A stretch of DNA of 6,967 nucleotides from DASUMP01 sp036277635 (GCA_036277635.1 DASUMP010000116.1:1-6967), one strand, 5' to 3'. Positions 1 through 6,305 are shown, counted from the first letter of the stretch. Notes: generated by a model not told the origin, from the sequence alone. Translations and numbers: made by a program.

Positions 1-326
1 GCGAGCAGCTCGCCCTCGCCCAGCAGCGCGAGCGACGCGCGCACGGGCCCGAAGTCGGAGCCGTCGCGCTCGACCGGGAAGCTGCCGAGCGCCGAGAACA
101 GCGATCCGAGCAGCGGGAGGTTGAACACCGACGACTTCCCCATGAACCGGATCCGCCGCTTCGTGGCGATGGCGAGGAACGGGATGTCCATCATCGAGCG
201 GTGCGACGGGGCGAGGATCGCCGCGCCCGTGGTGGGGACGTGCTCCAACCCTTCCGTGCGCACGCGGTAGGCGACGCGGGATCCGTCGGCGACGATGAAC
301 CGGACCGCCGTGTACAACGCGCTCAT
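1..326 (-). CDS. plsC: PlsC-type 1-acyl-glycerol-3-phosphate acyltransferase, N-terminal part (runs off left edge)
   Basis: Partial gene; the 108 N-terminal residues are visible and the 3' end lies beyond position 1. The family transfers an acyl chain to lysophosphatidic acid at the inner membrane face, giving phosphatidic acid for phospholipid synthesis. The HX4D catalytic motif is seen as HRSMMD (residues 42-47), and the second conserved block as FPVERDG (residues 83-89), whose Arg helps bind the glycerophosphate. The third block (usually PEGTRS) would lie outside the window. The ATG start overlaps the cmk stop in an ATGA, and a strong GGAGG sits 7 nt upstream, so the start is well supported. 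It is last in view of the minus-strand operon. Pairing of cmk with plsC is known in other bacteria. Acyl-chain specificity, and whether this is PlsC rather than a related lipid acyltransferase, cannot be told from the fragment. Confidence 0.9.
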   Translation of the reverse strand, partial: MSALYTAVRFIVADGSRVAYRVRTEGLEHVPTTGAAILAPSHRSMMDIPFLAIATKRRIRFMGKSSVFNLPLLGSLFSALGSFPVERDGSDFGPVRASLALLGEGELL

Positions 327-1003
327 CGTGCACCCTCCCAGACCCGGAACCGATCGACGATCTCGGCCACGACCTCGTCGACGGCGCGCGCCGTCGTGTC
401 GATGACGACGGCGTCGTCGGCCGGCCGCAGCGGCGACGACGCCCGACTCGAGTCGAGGTGGTCGCGCCGCGCCATCGCGTCGCGTACCTCGGCCACGTCT
501 GCGGGGCGCGCCGCGGCTTCCTCGTCACGCTGACGGCGCCGGGCCCGCTCGTCGTCGCTCGCGACCAGGAACACCTTCACCGCGGCGTCGGGGAACACGA
601 CGGTGCCGATGTCGCGCCCTTCCACGACTCCCCCGCCGTGCGTCGCGACCCACTGGCGCTGCCGGGCGACGAGCACGTCGCGCAACGCCGGGTGGGCCGA
701 CACCTCGGAGACCGCCGCGGTCACCTCGGGGCCGCGGATCTCGGCGCTCACGTCGCGCCCGTCGAGACGGGTCACGCCGTGCTCCACGTCGACGCGCGCC
801 GCTTCCGCGACGCGCGCGCACGCGGCGCCGTCGTGCGTGGGGGTCGCCGACTCGAGCACGGCGAGGGTGACGGCGCGGTACATCGCCCCGGTGTCCAGCA
901 CCGGCAGCGTCAGATGGCGCGCGACTTCGCGACCGACGGTGGACTTGCCCGATCCCGACGGCCCGTCGATGGCGACGACCCGGTCACGCGCGAGCGGCGT
1001 CAC
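323..1003 (-). CDS. cmk: Cytidylate kinase
   Basis: Encodes 226 residues, close to the 227 of the E. coli enzyme. It phosphorylates CMP and dCMP with ATP in the cytoplasm, recycling pyrimidine nucleotides from RNA and phospholipid turnover. The P-loop GPSGSGKST lies at residues 14-22, followed by DTGAMYRA (37-44). GRDIGTVVFPDA (129-140) carries the Arg-Asp pair of the CMP site, and the RRDHLDSSRASSPL segment (179-192) supplies further nucleotide-binding Asp and Arg. The GTG start at 1003 overlaps the aroA stop as GTGA and places the P-loop at the usual distance from the N-terminus. The frame stays open far upstream inside aroA, but that extension is Arg-rich shadow sequence. The stop overlaps the plsC start. 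No key residue appears to be missing. Confidence 0.96.
   Translation of the reverse strand: MTPLARDRVVAIDGPSGSGKSTVGREVARHLTLPVLDTGAMYRAVTLAVLESATPTHDGAACARVAEAARVDVEHGVTRLDGRDVSAEIRGPEVTAAVSEVSAHPALRDVLVARQRQWVATHGGGVVEGRDIGTVVFPDAAVKVFLVASDDERARRRQRDEEAAARPADVAEVRDAMARRDHLDSSRASSPLRPADDAVVIDTTARAVDEVVAEIVDRFRVWEGAR
334..338 (-). promoter_or_regulatory. Ribosome-binding site of plsC
   Basis: GGAGG on the minus strand, 7 nt before the plsC ATG and inside the last codons of cmk. It is the clearest Shine-Dalgarno site in the window and fixes the plsC start at 326. Confidence 0.75.
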
Positions 1004-2298
1004 GACGGCCCCGCGAGGCGTTCGAGGTGGGCGGCGAACTCGGGATACGACGACCCAACCGCGCGCCAGCCGCGCACGATCGATTCTCCGTCGATCGCGT
1101 GTCCGGCGATCGCGGCGGCCATCGCGATGCGGTGGTCGCCGTGGCTCTTGAGCAGCGCGGCGCGCGGCCGCCCGCCGCGGATCACGAGGCCGTCGGTCGC
1201 GGGCTCGACGCCGATGCCGAGCTGGGAGAGCTCCTGGTGGATCGTGCCGATCCGATCCGACTCCTTCACCCGCAGCTCGGCCGCGTCGCGGATCTCGGTC
1301 GTGCCGTCGGCGAACGCGGCGGCGATCGCGAGCGCGGGGATCTCGTCGATCACCCGCGGGATCTCGTCGCCGGAGATCGTGGTGGCCCGCAGCGCGCTCG
1401 CCCGCACGTGGAGGTCGCCGACCGGCTCGCCGCCTTCGTCGCCGGTCGGGACCACTTCGAGGTCGGCGCCCATGCGGCGCAGCACGTCGACGAACCCCAG
1501 CCTCGTGGGGTTGCAGCACAGCTTCTCGAGCACGAGGTCGGAGCCGGGCGTGATGCACGCGGCGACGGCGAAGAACGCGGCCGACGACGGGTCGCTCGGG
1601 ACGTCGAGCTCGAACGCCCCCAGCTCGGTGCGCCGGATGCGCACGGTGAGACCATCGACCCCGATCGGGGCGCCGAGGGCACCGAGCAGGCGTTCCGTGT
1701 GGTCGCGGCTGCGCGCCGGTTCGAGCACCTCGGTGGTGCCGTCGGTCTGCGCGCCGGCGAGCAGCAACGCCGACTTCACCTGCGCGGTCGCGACCGGCAG
1801 CTCGTGACGGATGCCGCGCGACGCGCCCCCGCGCACCGCGAGCGGCGCGAACGCACCACCGTCGCGCCCGTCGATCGCCGCGCCCATCGCGCGCAACGGT
1901 TCCACGACCCGGGCCATCGGTCGCGCGCGCAGCGACGCGTCGCCGGTGAGGACGGCGTGGAACGACTGCGGCGCGAGCAGTCCGAGCAGGAGGCGGATCG
2001 TGGTGCCGGAGTTGCCGCAGTCGAGCACGACCTCCGGTTCGCGCAACCCGTCGAAGCCGACGCCGTGGATCGCGACCGCGCCGTCGCGGCCGGTGCGCAC
2101 CCGCACGCCGAGGTGCTCGATCGCGAGCCGGCTCGCGTGCACGTCGTCGCCGGTGGCGAGGTTGGTGCAGCGCGACCGGCCGGACGCCACCGCGCCGATC
2201 AGGTACGCGCGGTGCGAGATCGACTTGTCGCCGGGGACGCGCAGCCGCCCGCGCAACGGCCGGGCGCCGCCAACGACGAGCTCGCTCGGCAGGCTCAC
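1000..2298 (-). CDS. aroA: 3-phosphoshikimate 1-carboxyvinyltransferase (EPSP synthase), class II-like
   Basis: Encodes 432 residues, normal for the family. It transfers the enolpyruvyl group of PEP to shikimate-3-phosphate, the sixth step of the shikimate pathway. Seen in order: VPGDKSISHRA (21-31), DCGNSGTTIR (93-102), GDASLRARPM (119-128), TAQVKSALLLAG (171-182), RDHTERL (198-204), NPTR (263-266), PAL with the following DGTTEIRDAAELRVKESDR stretch (331-349), and GDHRIAM (387-393). The GDKS, RDHTE and NPTR motifs match those used to define class II enzymes, which are often less sensitive to glyphosate. The SAQXK motif reads TAQVK here. The GTG start at 2298 overlaps the tyrA stop as GTGA. 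The reading frame stays open through all of tyrA, but that upstream part is not enzyme-like. The stop overlaps the cmk start. Confidence 0.97.
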   Translation of the reverse strand: MSLPSELVVGGARPLRGRLRVPGDKSISHRAYLIGAVASGRSRCTNLATGDDVHASRLAIEHLGVRVRTGRDGAVAIHGVGFDGLREPEVVLDCGNSGTTIRLLLGLLAPQSFHAVLTGDASLRARPMARVVEPLRAMGAAIDGRDGGAFAPLAVRGGASRGIRHELPVATAQVKSALLLAGAQTDGTTEVLEPARSRDHTERLLGALGAPIGVDGLTVRIRRTELGAFELDVPSDPSSAAFFAVAACITPGSDLVLEKLCCNPTRLGFVDVLRRMGADLEVVPTGDEGGEPVGDLHVRASALRATTISGDEIPRVIDEIPALAIAAAFADGTTEIRDAAELRVKESDRIGTIHQELSQLGIGVEPATDGLVIRGGRPRAALLKSHGDHRIAMAAAIAGHAIDGESIVRGWRAVGSSYPEFAAHLERLAGPS

Positions 2299-3413
2299 GA
2301 CAGCGCCGTCCGCGACGTGTGGTAGCCGCGCTCGTGCAGCGCCACTTCGAGTCGTTCGGCGTCGACCGCCGCGACCGTGAGCACCATCACACCCGCGCCG
2401 CCTTCCACGCTGTGCGCGATCTCGAGGTCGGCGACGTTCACGTCGAGGCGGCCGGCCAGCGTCGTGACCTCGGCGAGCACGCCGGGCCGGTCGGGCACCG
2501 GGACGCGCAGCTCCACGAGGTCGTCGTCGACGGTGACGCCCACCGGGAGGCTGCGGCGCGCTGCGCGTGCGTCCTCCAGCAGCGCGAGGAGCCCGTCGCG
2601 GTCGCCGGCCGCCACGAGCGTGCGCACCGACCCGAGCGCGGCCACGTAGGCGTCGAGCGCGTCGAGCACCGCGTCGCGGTTCGATCCGAGGATGTCGGGC
2701 CAGATGCCCGGATGGCCGGCCGCGATGCGCGTCATGTCGCGGAAGCCTCCCGCCGCGAGCCGCAACAGGGTGCGGTGCTGCTCGCCGCGATCGGTCGCGA
2801 CGTTCATCAACGTGCTCGCCGCGAGCTGCGGCACGTGGCTCACCAGCGCGACCAGCGTGTCGTGGTGCTCGGGCGTGACCGCGACCACCTCGCCGCCGAG
2901 GTCGCGCACCATGCCCCGCACCGCGGTGAACGCGTGCTGGTCGGTGCCGACCGTCGGCGTGAGCACCCACGTCGCACCCACGAACAGGTCGCTCGACGCG
3001 CCGTCGATCCCGTCTTGTTCGGAGCCAGCCATCGGGTGCCCGCCGACGAAGCGGTGCACCGCGTCGGGGCGTGCCGCTTCGACCGCAGCCACGAGCGGGC
3101 CCTTCACGGACCCGACGTCGGTGACGAGCGGCGCGCCCGCGTCGAGCGCGGCCACCACGGCGTCGACCACCCCGCCGACCGGCGTGGCGACGACCACGAG
3201 GTCGGCGCCCGCGACGGCATCCGCGAGCGACGCGTCGGCCCGGTCGATCGCGCCGAGCGCGAGCGCCCGCGCGAGGCGGTCGGGATCGCGATCGTGGCCC
3301 CGGACCTCGATGCCGCGCTGGCGCAACCCGAGACCGATCGAGCCGCCGATCAGGCCGGTGCCGACGACGGCGACGATCCAAGCGCGCGCCGGCGCGTCGT
3401 CGCGGGCGGCCAT
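2295..3413 (-). CDS. tyrA: Prephenate (or arogenate) dehydrogenase with C-terminal ACT domain
   Basis: Encodes 372 residues. TyrA oxidatively decarboxylates prephenate to 4-hydroxyphenylpyruvate (or arogenate to tyrosine) with NAD(P)+. The Rossmann fold begins with VGTGLIGGSIG (17-27), and Asp41 after strand 2 suggests NAD+ preference. Next come VATPVG (75-80), TDVGSVKG (98-105), GGHPMAGSE (124-132) and SHVPQL (192-197), whose His193 matches the catalytic histidine of the family. The helical dimer domain contains GFRDMTRIA (223-231) and SNRDAV (244-249). Residues about 298-369 form an ACT domain, including PVPDRPGVLAEVTTLAG (305-321), the usual amino-acid-sensing fold; tyrosine feedback is a fair inference. 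The ATG start has a CGGAG 6 nt upstream in the end of the chorismate mutase gene. There is no fused chorismate mutase domain, as the separate upstream gene supplies that step. Prephenate versus arogenate use cannot be decided by reading. Confidence 0.95.
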   Translation of the reverse strand: MAARDDAPARAWIVAVVGTGLIGGSIGLGLRQRGIEVRGHDRDPDRLARALALGAIDRADASLADAVAGADLVVVATPVGGVVDAVVAALDAGAPLVTDVGSVKGPLVAAVEAARPDAVHRFVGGHPMAGSEQDGIDGASSDLFVGATWVLTPTVGTDQHAFTAVRGMVRDLGGEVVAVTPEHHDTLVALVSHVPQLAASTLMNVATDRGEQHRTLLRLAAGGFRDMTRIAAGHPGIWPDILGSNRDAVLDALDAYVAALGSVRTLVAAGDRDGLLALLEDARAARRSLPVGVTVDDDLVELRVPVPDRPGVLAEVTTLAGRLDVNVADLEIAHSVEGGAGVMVLTVAAVDAERLEVALHERGYHTSRTALS

Positions 3414-3416
3414 CGT

Positions 3417-3779
3417 CTACTCCGGGAGGTCGTCGCGCAGCGACCGGGCGCCGTCGAGGTACACGTGGTGCAGCTGGTCGCGCGTCTTGTCGCCGTAGAA
3501 GTGCACGAGGACCCGGATGCAGCGAGCCATCGCGCCGCGCACGGCCAGCTCACGCGCGCAGAGCAGCGGCACGTCGCCGAGGCCGAGCTCGCGCGCGGCC
3601 GCGGCGGGGAACTCGGCGGTGAGGTCGTCGGTGGCGGTGAACAGCACGCTCACGAGGTCGTCGTGGTGGATCTCGTTGCGCTGGAGCATCTCGCGCACGA
3701 GACGTTGCGTCTTCGTGTCGATCTCCGCCTTGGTGTCGTCGTCACAGGTGATCGCACCACGCAAGGCGAGCAGTCGCAC
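3417..3779 (-). CDS. aroH: Chorismate mutase, AroH class
   Basis: Encodes 120 residues and rearranges chorismate to prephenate, the first step toward tyrosine and phenylalanine. It belongs to the trimeric AroH fold known from Bacillus subtilis, not the helical AroQ fold. The B. subtilis active-site residues are all found by position: Arg7 in LRGAIT, Cys74 and Glu77 in LLCARE, Arg89 in RCIRV, and Tyr107 in HVYLDGA. The segment VSVLFTATDDLTAEFPA (43-59) is also typical. The GTG start at 3779 is forced: the frame has a stop ten or so codons upstream with no ATG, GTG or TTG between, and starting here puts Arg7 at the same position as in B. subtilis. No good Shine-Dalgarno site precedes it; instead TAACCT lies 8 nt upstream. 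It follows rluB by 11 nt and precedes tyrA by 3 nt, consistent with feeding prephenate to TyrA. Confidence 0.96.
   Translation of the reverse strand: MRLLALRGAITCDDDTKAEIDTKTQRLVREMLQRNEIHHDDLVSVLFTATDDLTAEFPAAAARELGLGDVPLLCARELAVRGAMARCIRVLVHFYGDKTRDQLHHVYLDGARSLRDDLPE
3420..3424 (-). promoter_or_regulatory. Ribosome-binding site of tyrA
   Basis: CGGAG on the minus strand, 6 nt before the tyrA ATG, lying in the last codons of the chorismate mutase gene. It supports the tyrA start at 3413 and coupling between the two genes. Confidence 0.6.
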
Positions 3780-3787
3780 GGGGTCGG

Positions 3788-3793
3788 AGGTTA
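3788..3793 (-). promoter_or_regulatory. Possible internal -10 element before chorismate mutase gene
   Basis: On the minus strand this reads TAACCT, matching TANNNT, and contains the TAA stop codon of rluB. It lies exactly 8 nt before the GTG start of the chorismate mutase gene, the same spacing as at trpS, and that start has no Shine-Dalgarno site. It could begin a leaderless transcript of the aromatic block. The stop codon alone supplies the TA, so chance is a real alternative. Confidence 0.35.
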
Positions 3794-4573
3794 GCCGGGG
3801 GTCGCGCGATCACCCGCGGCGTGCGCGCCGCCGGCGGCGGCGTCGTCGCCCTGCAGCGCCGCGGCGTACAGCCCCCGCACCTCGGCGCTCGTGAGCGGTC
3901 GCCACGCGCCGGGAGCGAGGCGCGGATCGGTGAGGTCGCCGATGCGCGTGCGCACCAACCGCACGACCGGGTGACCCACCGCGGAGCACATCCGCCGCAC
4001 CTGGCGCTTGCGACCCTCGTGGATCACGATGCGCAACGCCGCGCCGGCACCGTGGCGCTGCACCACCTGGACACGCGCGGGCGCGGTGAGGCCGTCGTCG
4101 AGGGTGACGCCTTCGCGCAGCGTGCGCACCGCCTGCGGCGACGGCACGCCCTCCACCTCGGCGAGGTACTCCTTCTCGACCCCGTGCCGGGGGTGCATCA
4201 GCAGGTTCGCGAGGTCGCCGTCGTTGGTCACGACGAGCAGCCCCTCGGTGGGAGCGTCGAGGCGACCCACCGGGAACACACGCGGCTCGTTCGGCACGAG
4301 GTCGAGGACGGTCGGCCGGCCTTCGGGGTCCGACGCGGTCGTGACCACCCCGGCCGGCTTGTTGAGCAGGTAGTGCACGAGCGCGGTGTTCGTGACGACC
4401 GGCACCCCGTCGACCTCGATGCGATCGACGTCGGGGTCGACGCGCGCGCCGAGCACCGCGACCGCGCCGTTCACCGCCACCCGACCCGCGGCGATGAGCT
4501 CCTCGCTCGTGCGGCGGGACCCGAAGCCGGCGCGGGCGAGCACCTTCTGGAGCCGGGTCCCCGGCTCCTCCAC
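3791..4573 (-). CDS. rluB: 23S rRNA pseudouridine synthase, RluB/RsuA family
   Basis: Encodes 260 residues from a GTG start. The family converts specific uridines of rRNA to pseudouridine; RluB acts near position 2605 of 23S rRNA (E. coli numbering). An S4 RNA-binding domain covers residues about 6-55 (TRLQKVLARAGFGSRR and following). The catalytic domain has LNKPAG (70-75), GRLDAPTEGLLV (103-114) with the catalytic Asp106, GVEKEY (131-136) and the EGRKRQVRRM motif (186-195). The last 20 or so residues are an Ala/Gly/Asp-rich tail. The start at 4573 is one base after the scpB stop. The frame continues upstream into scpB with a Thr/Pro/Trp-rich stretch that is not RluB-like, so I left it out. 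The position next to scpB is the common arrangement in Actinobacteria and Firmicutes and favours RluB over RsuA or RluE, though target uridine is inferred. Confidence 0.94.
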   Translation of the reverse strand: MEEPGTRLQKVLARAGFGSRRTSEELIAAGRVAVNGAVAVLGARVDPDVDRIEVDGVPVVTNTALVHYLLNKPAGVVTTASDPEGRPTVLDLVPNEPRVFPVGRLDAPTEGLLVVTNDGDLANLLMHPRHGVEKEYLAEVEGVPSPQAVRTLREGVTLDDGLTAPARVQVVQRHGAGAALRIVIHEGRKRQVRRMCSAVGHPVVRLVRTRIGDLTDPRLAPGAWRPLTSAEVRGLYAAALQGDDAAAGGAHAAGDRATPG

Positions 4574-4574
4574 C

Positions 4575-5342
4575 TCAGGCGTCCGGTGGTGCGTCGGGGT
4601 CGAGGCCGGCGCGCAGCTCGGCCACCACGTCGAGGTCGGGGCCGTCGTCGCCGGTGACGTCGACCACCGCCGATGCCTCAACAGCGGACGCGTCGGACGC
4701 GTCGGCCACCTCGGCCGCAGCGTCGTCGTCGGCGGCGTCGTCGAGCGTGGGTTGGTCGGTGATGCGCAGGCCGCGTTCGAGCGCCTCGACGACGTGCGCG
4801 CCGGGGACGAAGTCGCCGAGCGGCGGGAGCTCGTCGAGCGTGTCGAGCCCGAGGCGTTCGAGGAACGTGCCGGTGGTGCCGAACAGCGACGGGTTCCCCG
4901 GCGTGGGTTCGTGACCGATCTCTTCGACGTAGCCGCGCGCCACGAGGGTGCGCAGGGTGGCGTCGACGTTCACGCCGCGGATGGCGGAGAGCTGCGCGCG
5001 CGAGATCGGCTGCTTGTAGGCGATGATCGCGAGCGTCTCGAGCGCGGGGCCCGACAGTCGCGAGTGCTGCCCTTCGAGCACGAAGCGCTCGAGGTACGGC
5101 GCGGCGTCGGGGTGCGTCTGGTAGCGGTAGCCGCCCGCGACGCGCGCGAGCACGAAGCCGCGCTGCTCACGTTCGTAGTCGGCGGCGAGCGCGGCGCACG
5201 TGTCGTCGATGCGGGCGACCGACACCTCGAGCAGCTGCGCGAGCACGGTGGGCGGCACCGGCTCGGTCGCGGCGAGGACGATCGCTTCGATCGCCCGGCG
5301 CAGCTCGAGGTCGAGCTCGGTCACGTCGTCGACGTCGGTCAT
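4575..5342 (-). CDS. scpB: Segregation and condensation protein B
   Basis: Encodes 255 residues. ScpB dimers bind the ScpA kleisin and, with SMC, form the condensin complex that compacts and separates chromosomes. Two winged-helix domains can be traced: one at about residues 12-85, with AIEAIVLAATEPVP (17-30) at its start and GGYRYQT (70-76) as its wing, and one at about 95-165. The second contains LSGPALETLAIIAYKQPISR (96-115), RGVN (122-125), LVARGYVEEIG (133-143) and FGTTGTFLERLGL (154-166), which are highly characteristic. From about residue 196 the protein ends in a low-complexity acidic Ala/Asp tail, including a DASDAS repeat, that the core fold does not need. The ATG overlaps the scpA stop as ATGA, with GGTGGG 9 nt upstream as a possible ribosome site. 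The overlap fits production in step with ScpA. Confidence 0.96.
   Translation of the reverse strand: MTDVDDVTELDLELRRAIEAIVLAATEPVPPTVLAQLLEVSVARIDDTCAALAADYEREQRGFVLARVAGGYRYQTHPDAAPYLERFVLEGQHSRLSGPALETLAIIAYKQPISRAQLSAIRGVNVDATLRTLVARGYVEEIGHEPTPGNPSLFGTTGTFLERLGLDTLDELPPLGDFVPGAHVVEALERGLRITDQPTLDDAADDDAAAEVADASDASAVEASAVVDVTGDDGPDLDVVAELRAGLDPDAPPDA
4686..4703 (-). repeat. Tandem 9-bp repeat in the scpB tail
   Basis: GGACGCGTC (plus-strand reading) occurs twice head to tail. On the coding strand it encodes the DASDAS residues (215-220) of the acidic ScpB tail. It is a small in-frame duplication in a low-complexity region and could vary in copy number between relatives. Confidence 0.6.
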
Positions 5343-6196
5343 GCGGGATCACCCACCGGTGCAGCGGCGCGCGCCGACGCGGCCGGGACGGACTCCGGCA
5401 CCGACACGGGCTCGGGTTCGTCGCCCCACTCCTCGAGGGAGGCGAGGTCGATCGCGGGTCGCTCACCGGGCGCCAGCGGACGCACGACGAGCTCGGCGAA
5501 GTTGGTGGCCTGTTCGAGATCGACGAGGCCCTGCTTGAACAGCTCGAGCACCGCGAGGAACCGCACGACGATCTCGAGGCGGTCGCCGGAGCCGATCACG
5601 AGCTCGCGGAACCGCACCGCGCCCGACGACGGCAGCAGCGCGAGCACCGTCTCGATCGCGTCGCGCACGCTCGCGCGCACCGGCGCGATGTGGTCGGTGC
5701 GGACCTCGGCCGGCGCCTTCGGCGCGAGCGCCCGACACGCAGCCGCCGCGAGCTCGTCGAGCGAGACGCGTTCGAGCGGGTCGGGGGCGAGCGACCGGAA
5801 CGGCTCCTCCGGACCGACGACGCGTGCGTGCGACCGGGCCGCGCCGAGCATCCGGGTCTGCAGCTCGTGCGCGGCGTCCTGGAACGTCTTGCACTCGAGG
5901 AGCCGCGCGAGCAGGTAGTCGCGCATCTCGAAGCGGGCGAGCTCTTCGTCGAGGTCGACGTCGTCGCGGCCGGGGAGGAGTCGGCGCGCCTTGAGCTCGA
6001 CGAGCGTGGCGGCGATCAGGAGGAACTCGGTCGCGACGTCGAGGTCGAGGTGGCCGATGCGATCGACCTCGACGAGGTACGCGTCGACGATCGATGCGAG
6101 CGAGACCTCCCACAGGTCGACCTCTTCGCGCAGGATGAGGTGCAACAGGAGGTCGAAGGGACCTTCGTAGACCGGCGTCTGGACCTCGTACGCCAT
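5339..6196 (-). CDS. scpA: Segregation and condensation protein A (kleisin)
   Basis: Encodes 285 residues. ScpA is the kleisin that bridges the two SMC heads and recruits ScpB in the bacterial condensin. The N-terminal SMC-neck-binding region shows the hallmark YEGPFDLLLHLI (10-21), DLWEVSLASI (27-36) and EFLLIAATLVELKARRLLP (57-75). Residues about 80-160 form the charged central linker that binds ScpB. The C-terminal winged helix that binds the SMC cap lies at about 170-240, with RLEIVVRFLAVLELFKQGLV (206-225). A Pro/Glu/Ala-rich tail of about 45 residues follows. This is the first gene of the minus-strand operon. The ATG at 6196 starts 9 residues before the family's usual first motif, which suits the family. 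No convincing Shine-Dalgarno site is seen; a TAAGGT hexamer 9 nt upstream suggests a leaderless or nearly leaderless transcript. Confidence 0.96.
   Translation of the reverse strand: MAYEVQTPVYEGPFDLLLHLILREEVDLWEVSLASIVDAYLVEVDRIGHLDLDVATEFLLIAATLVELKARRLLPGRDDVDLDEELARFEMRDYLLARLLECKTFQDAAHELQTRMLGAARSHARVVGPEEPFRSLAPDPLERVSLDELAAAACRALAPKAPAEVRTDHIAPVRASVRDAIETVLALLPSSGAVRFRELVIGSGDRLEIVVRFLAVLELFKQGLVDLEQATNFAELVVRPLAPGERPAIDLASLEEWGDEPEPVSVPESVPAASARAAAPVGDPA
5352..5357 (-). promoter_or_regulatory. Possible ribosome-binding site of scpB
   Basis: GGTGGG on the minus strand, 9 nt before the scpB ATG and within the end of scpA. The match to the anti-Shine-Dalgarno sequence is partial; the ATGA overlap probably provides most of the translational coupling. 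Confidence 0.4.
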
Positions 6197-6205
6197 GATC
6201 GGCGT

Positions 6206-6211
6206 ACCTTA
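6206..6211 (-). promoter_or_regulatory. Putative -10 element of the scpA operon promoter
   Basis: On the minus strand this reads TAAGGT, matching TANNNT, and its last base is 9 nt before the scpA ATG. The expected start of transcription falls 0-3 nt upstream of the start codon, so the operon message would be leaderless or nearly so. It shares the context CCGGTA with the trpS element on the other side of the divergent region. No -35 element is clear. The AAGG inside it could alternatively act as a weak ribosome site about 10 nt from the ATG. Confidence 0.45.
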
Positions 6212-6232
6212 CCGGAGGAATCACACCGATGT

Positions 6233-6249
6233 GGTCCGGCGCCGTGACC
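6233..6249. repeat. Near-palindrome in the divergent promoter region
   Basis: GGTC and GACC arms flank the self-complementary core CGGCGCCG, with one unpaired T at 6245. It lies upstream of both putative -10 elements, so a dimeric regulator binding here is possible. In such GC-rich DNA short palindromes are frequent, so function is uncertain. Confidence 0.35.
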
Positions 6250-6257
6250 TGCACAAA

Positions 6258-6305
6258 CGGCCGGCAGCGACCCCGAATGCAGCCGGGCGGCGAACGCGCC
6301 GGCCG
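6258..6305. repeat. 8-bp inverted repeat upstream of trpS
   Basis: CGGCCGGC at 6258-6265 is perfectly complementary to GCCGGCCG at 6298-6305, separated by 32 nt. The right arm ends one base before the GTAGTGT that includes the putative trpS -10 element, so a protein bound to it could block the promoter. If the transcript is leaderless the repeat is not transcribed with trpS, so it would not act as an RNA hairpin there. Chance is a plausible alternative. Confidence 0.3.

Noticed and set aside
323..1558. Cytidylate kinase with a long N-terminal extension from 1558
   Set aside because: The extension is a shifted frame of aroA. The GTG at 1003 overlaps the aroA stop and gives a normal-length Cmk.
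1000..3381. Possible TyrA-AroA fusion, since the aroA frame stays open through tyrA to 3381
   Set aside because: The upstream part is in a different frame from tyrA and encodes Arg-rich noise, while tyrA itself is intact with its own stop overlapping the aroA GTG.
4386..5918. Long open frame of 510 codons on the plus strand, and similar ones at 458-1807, 1027-2325 and 2319-3794
   Set aside because: They lie opposite well-recognised minus-strand genes. Their products are Arg/Ala/Ser/His-rich with no recognisable domain, as expected for shadows of GC-rich coding sequence.
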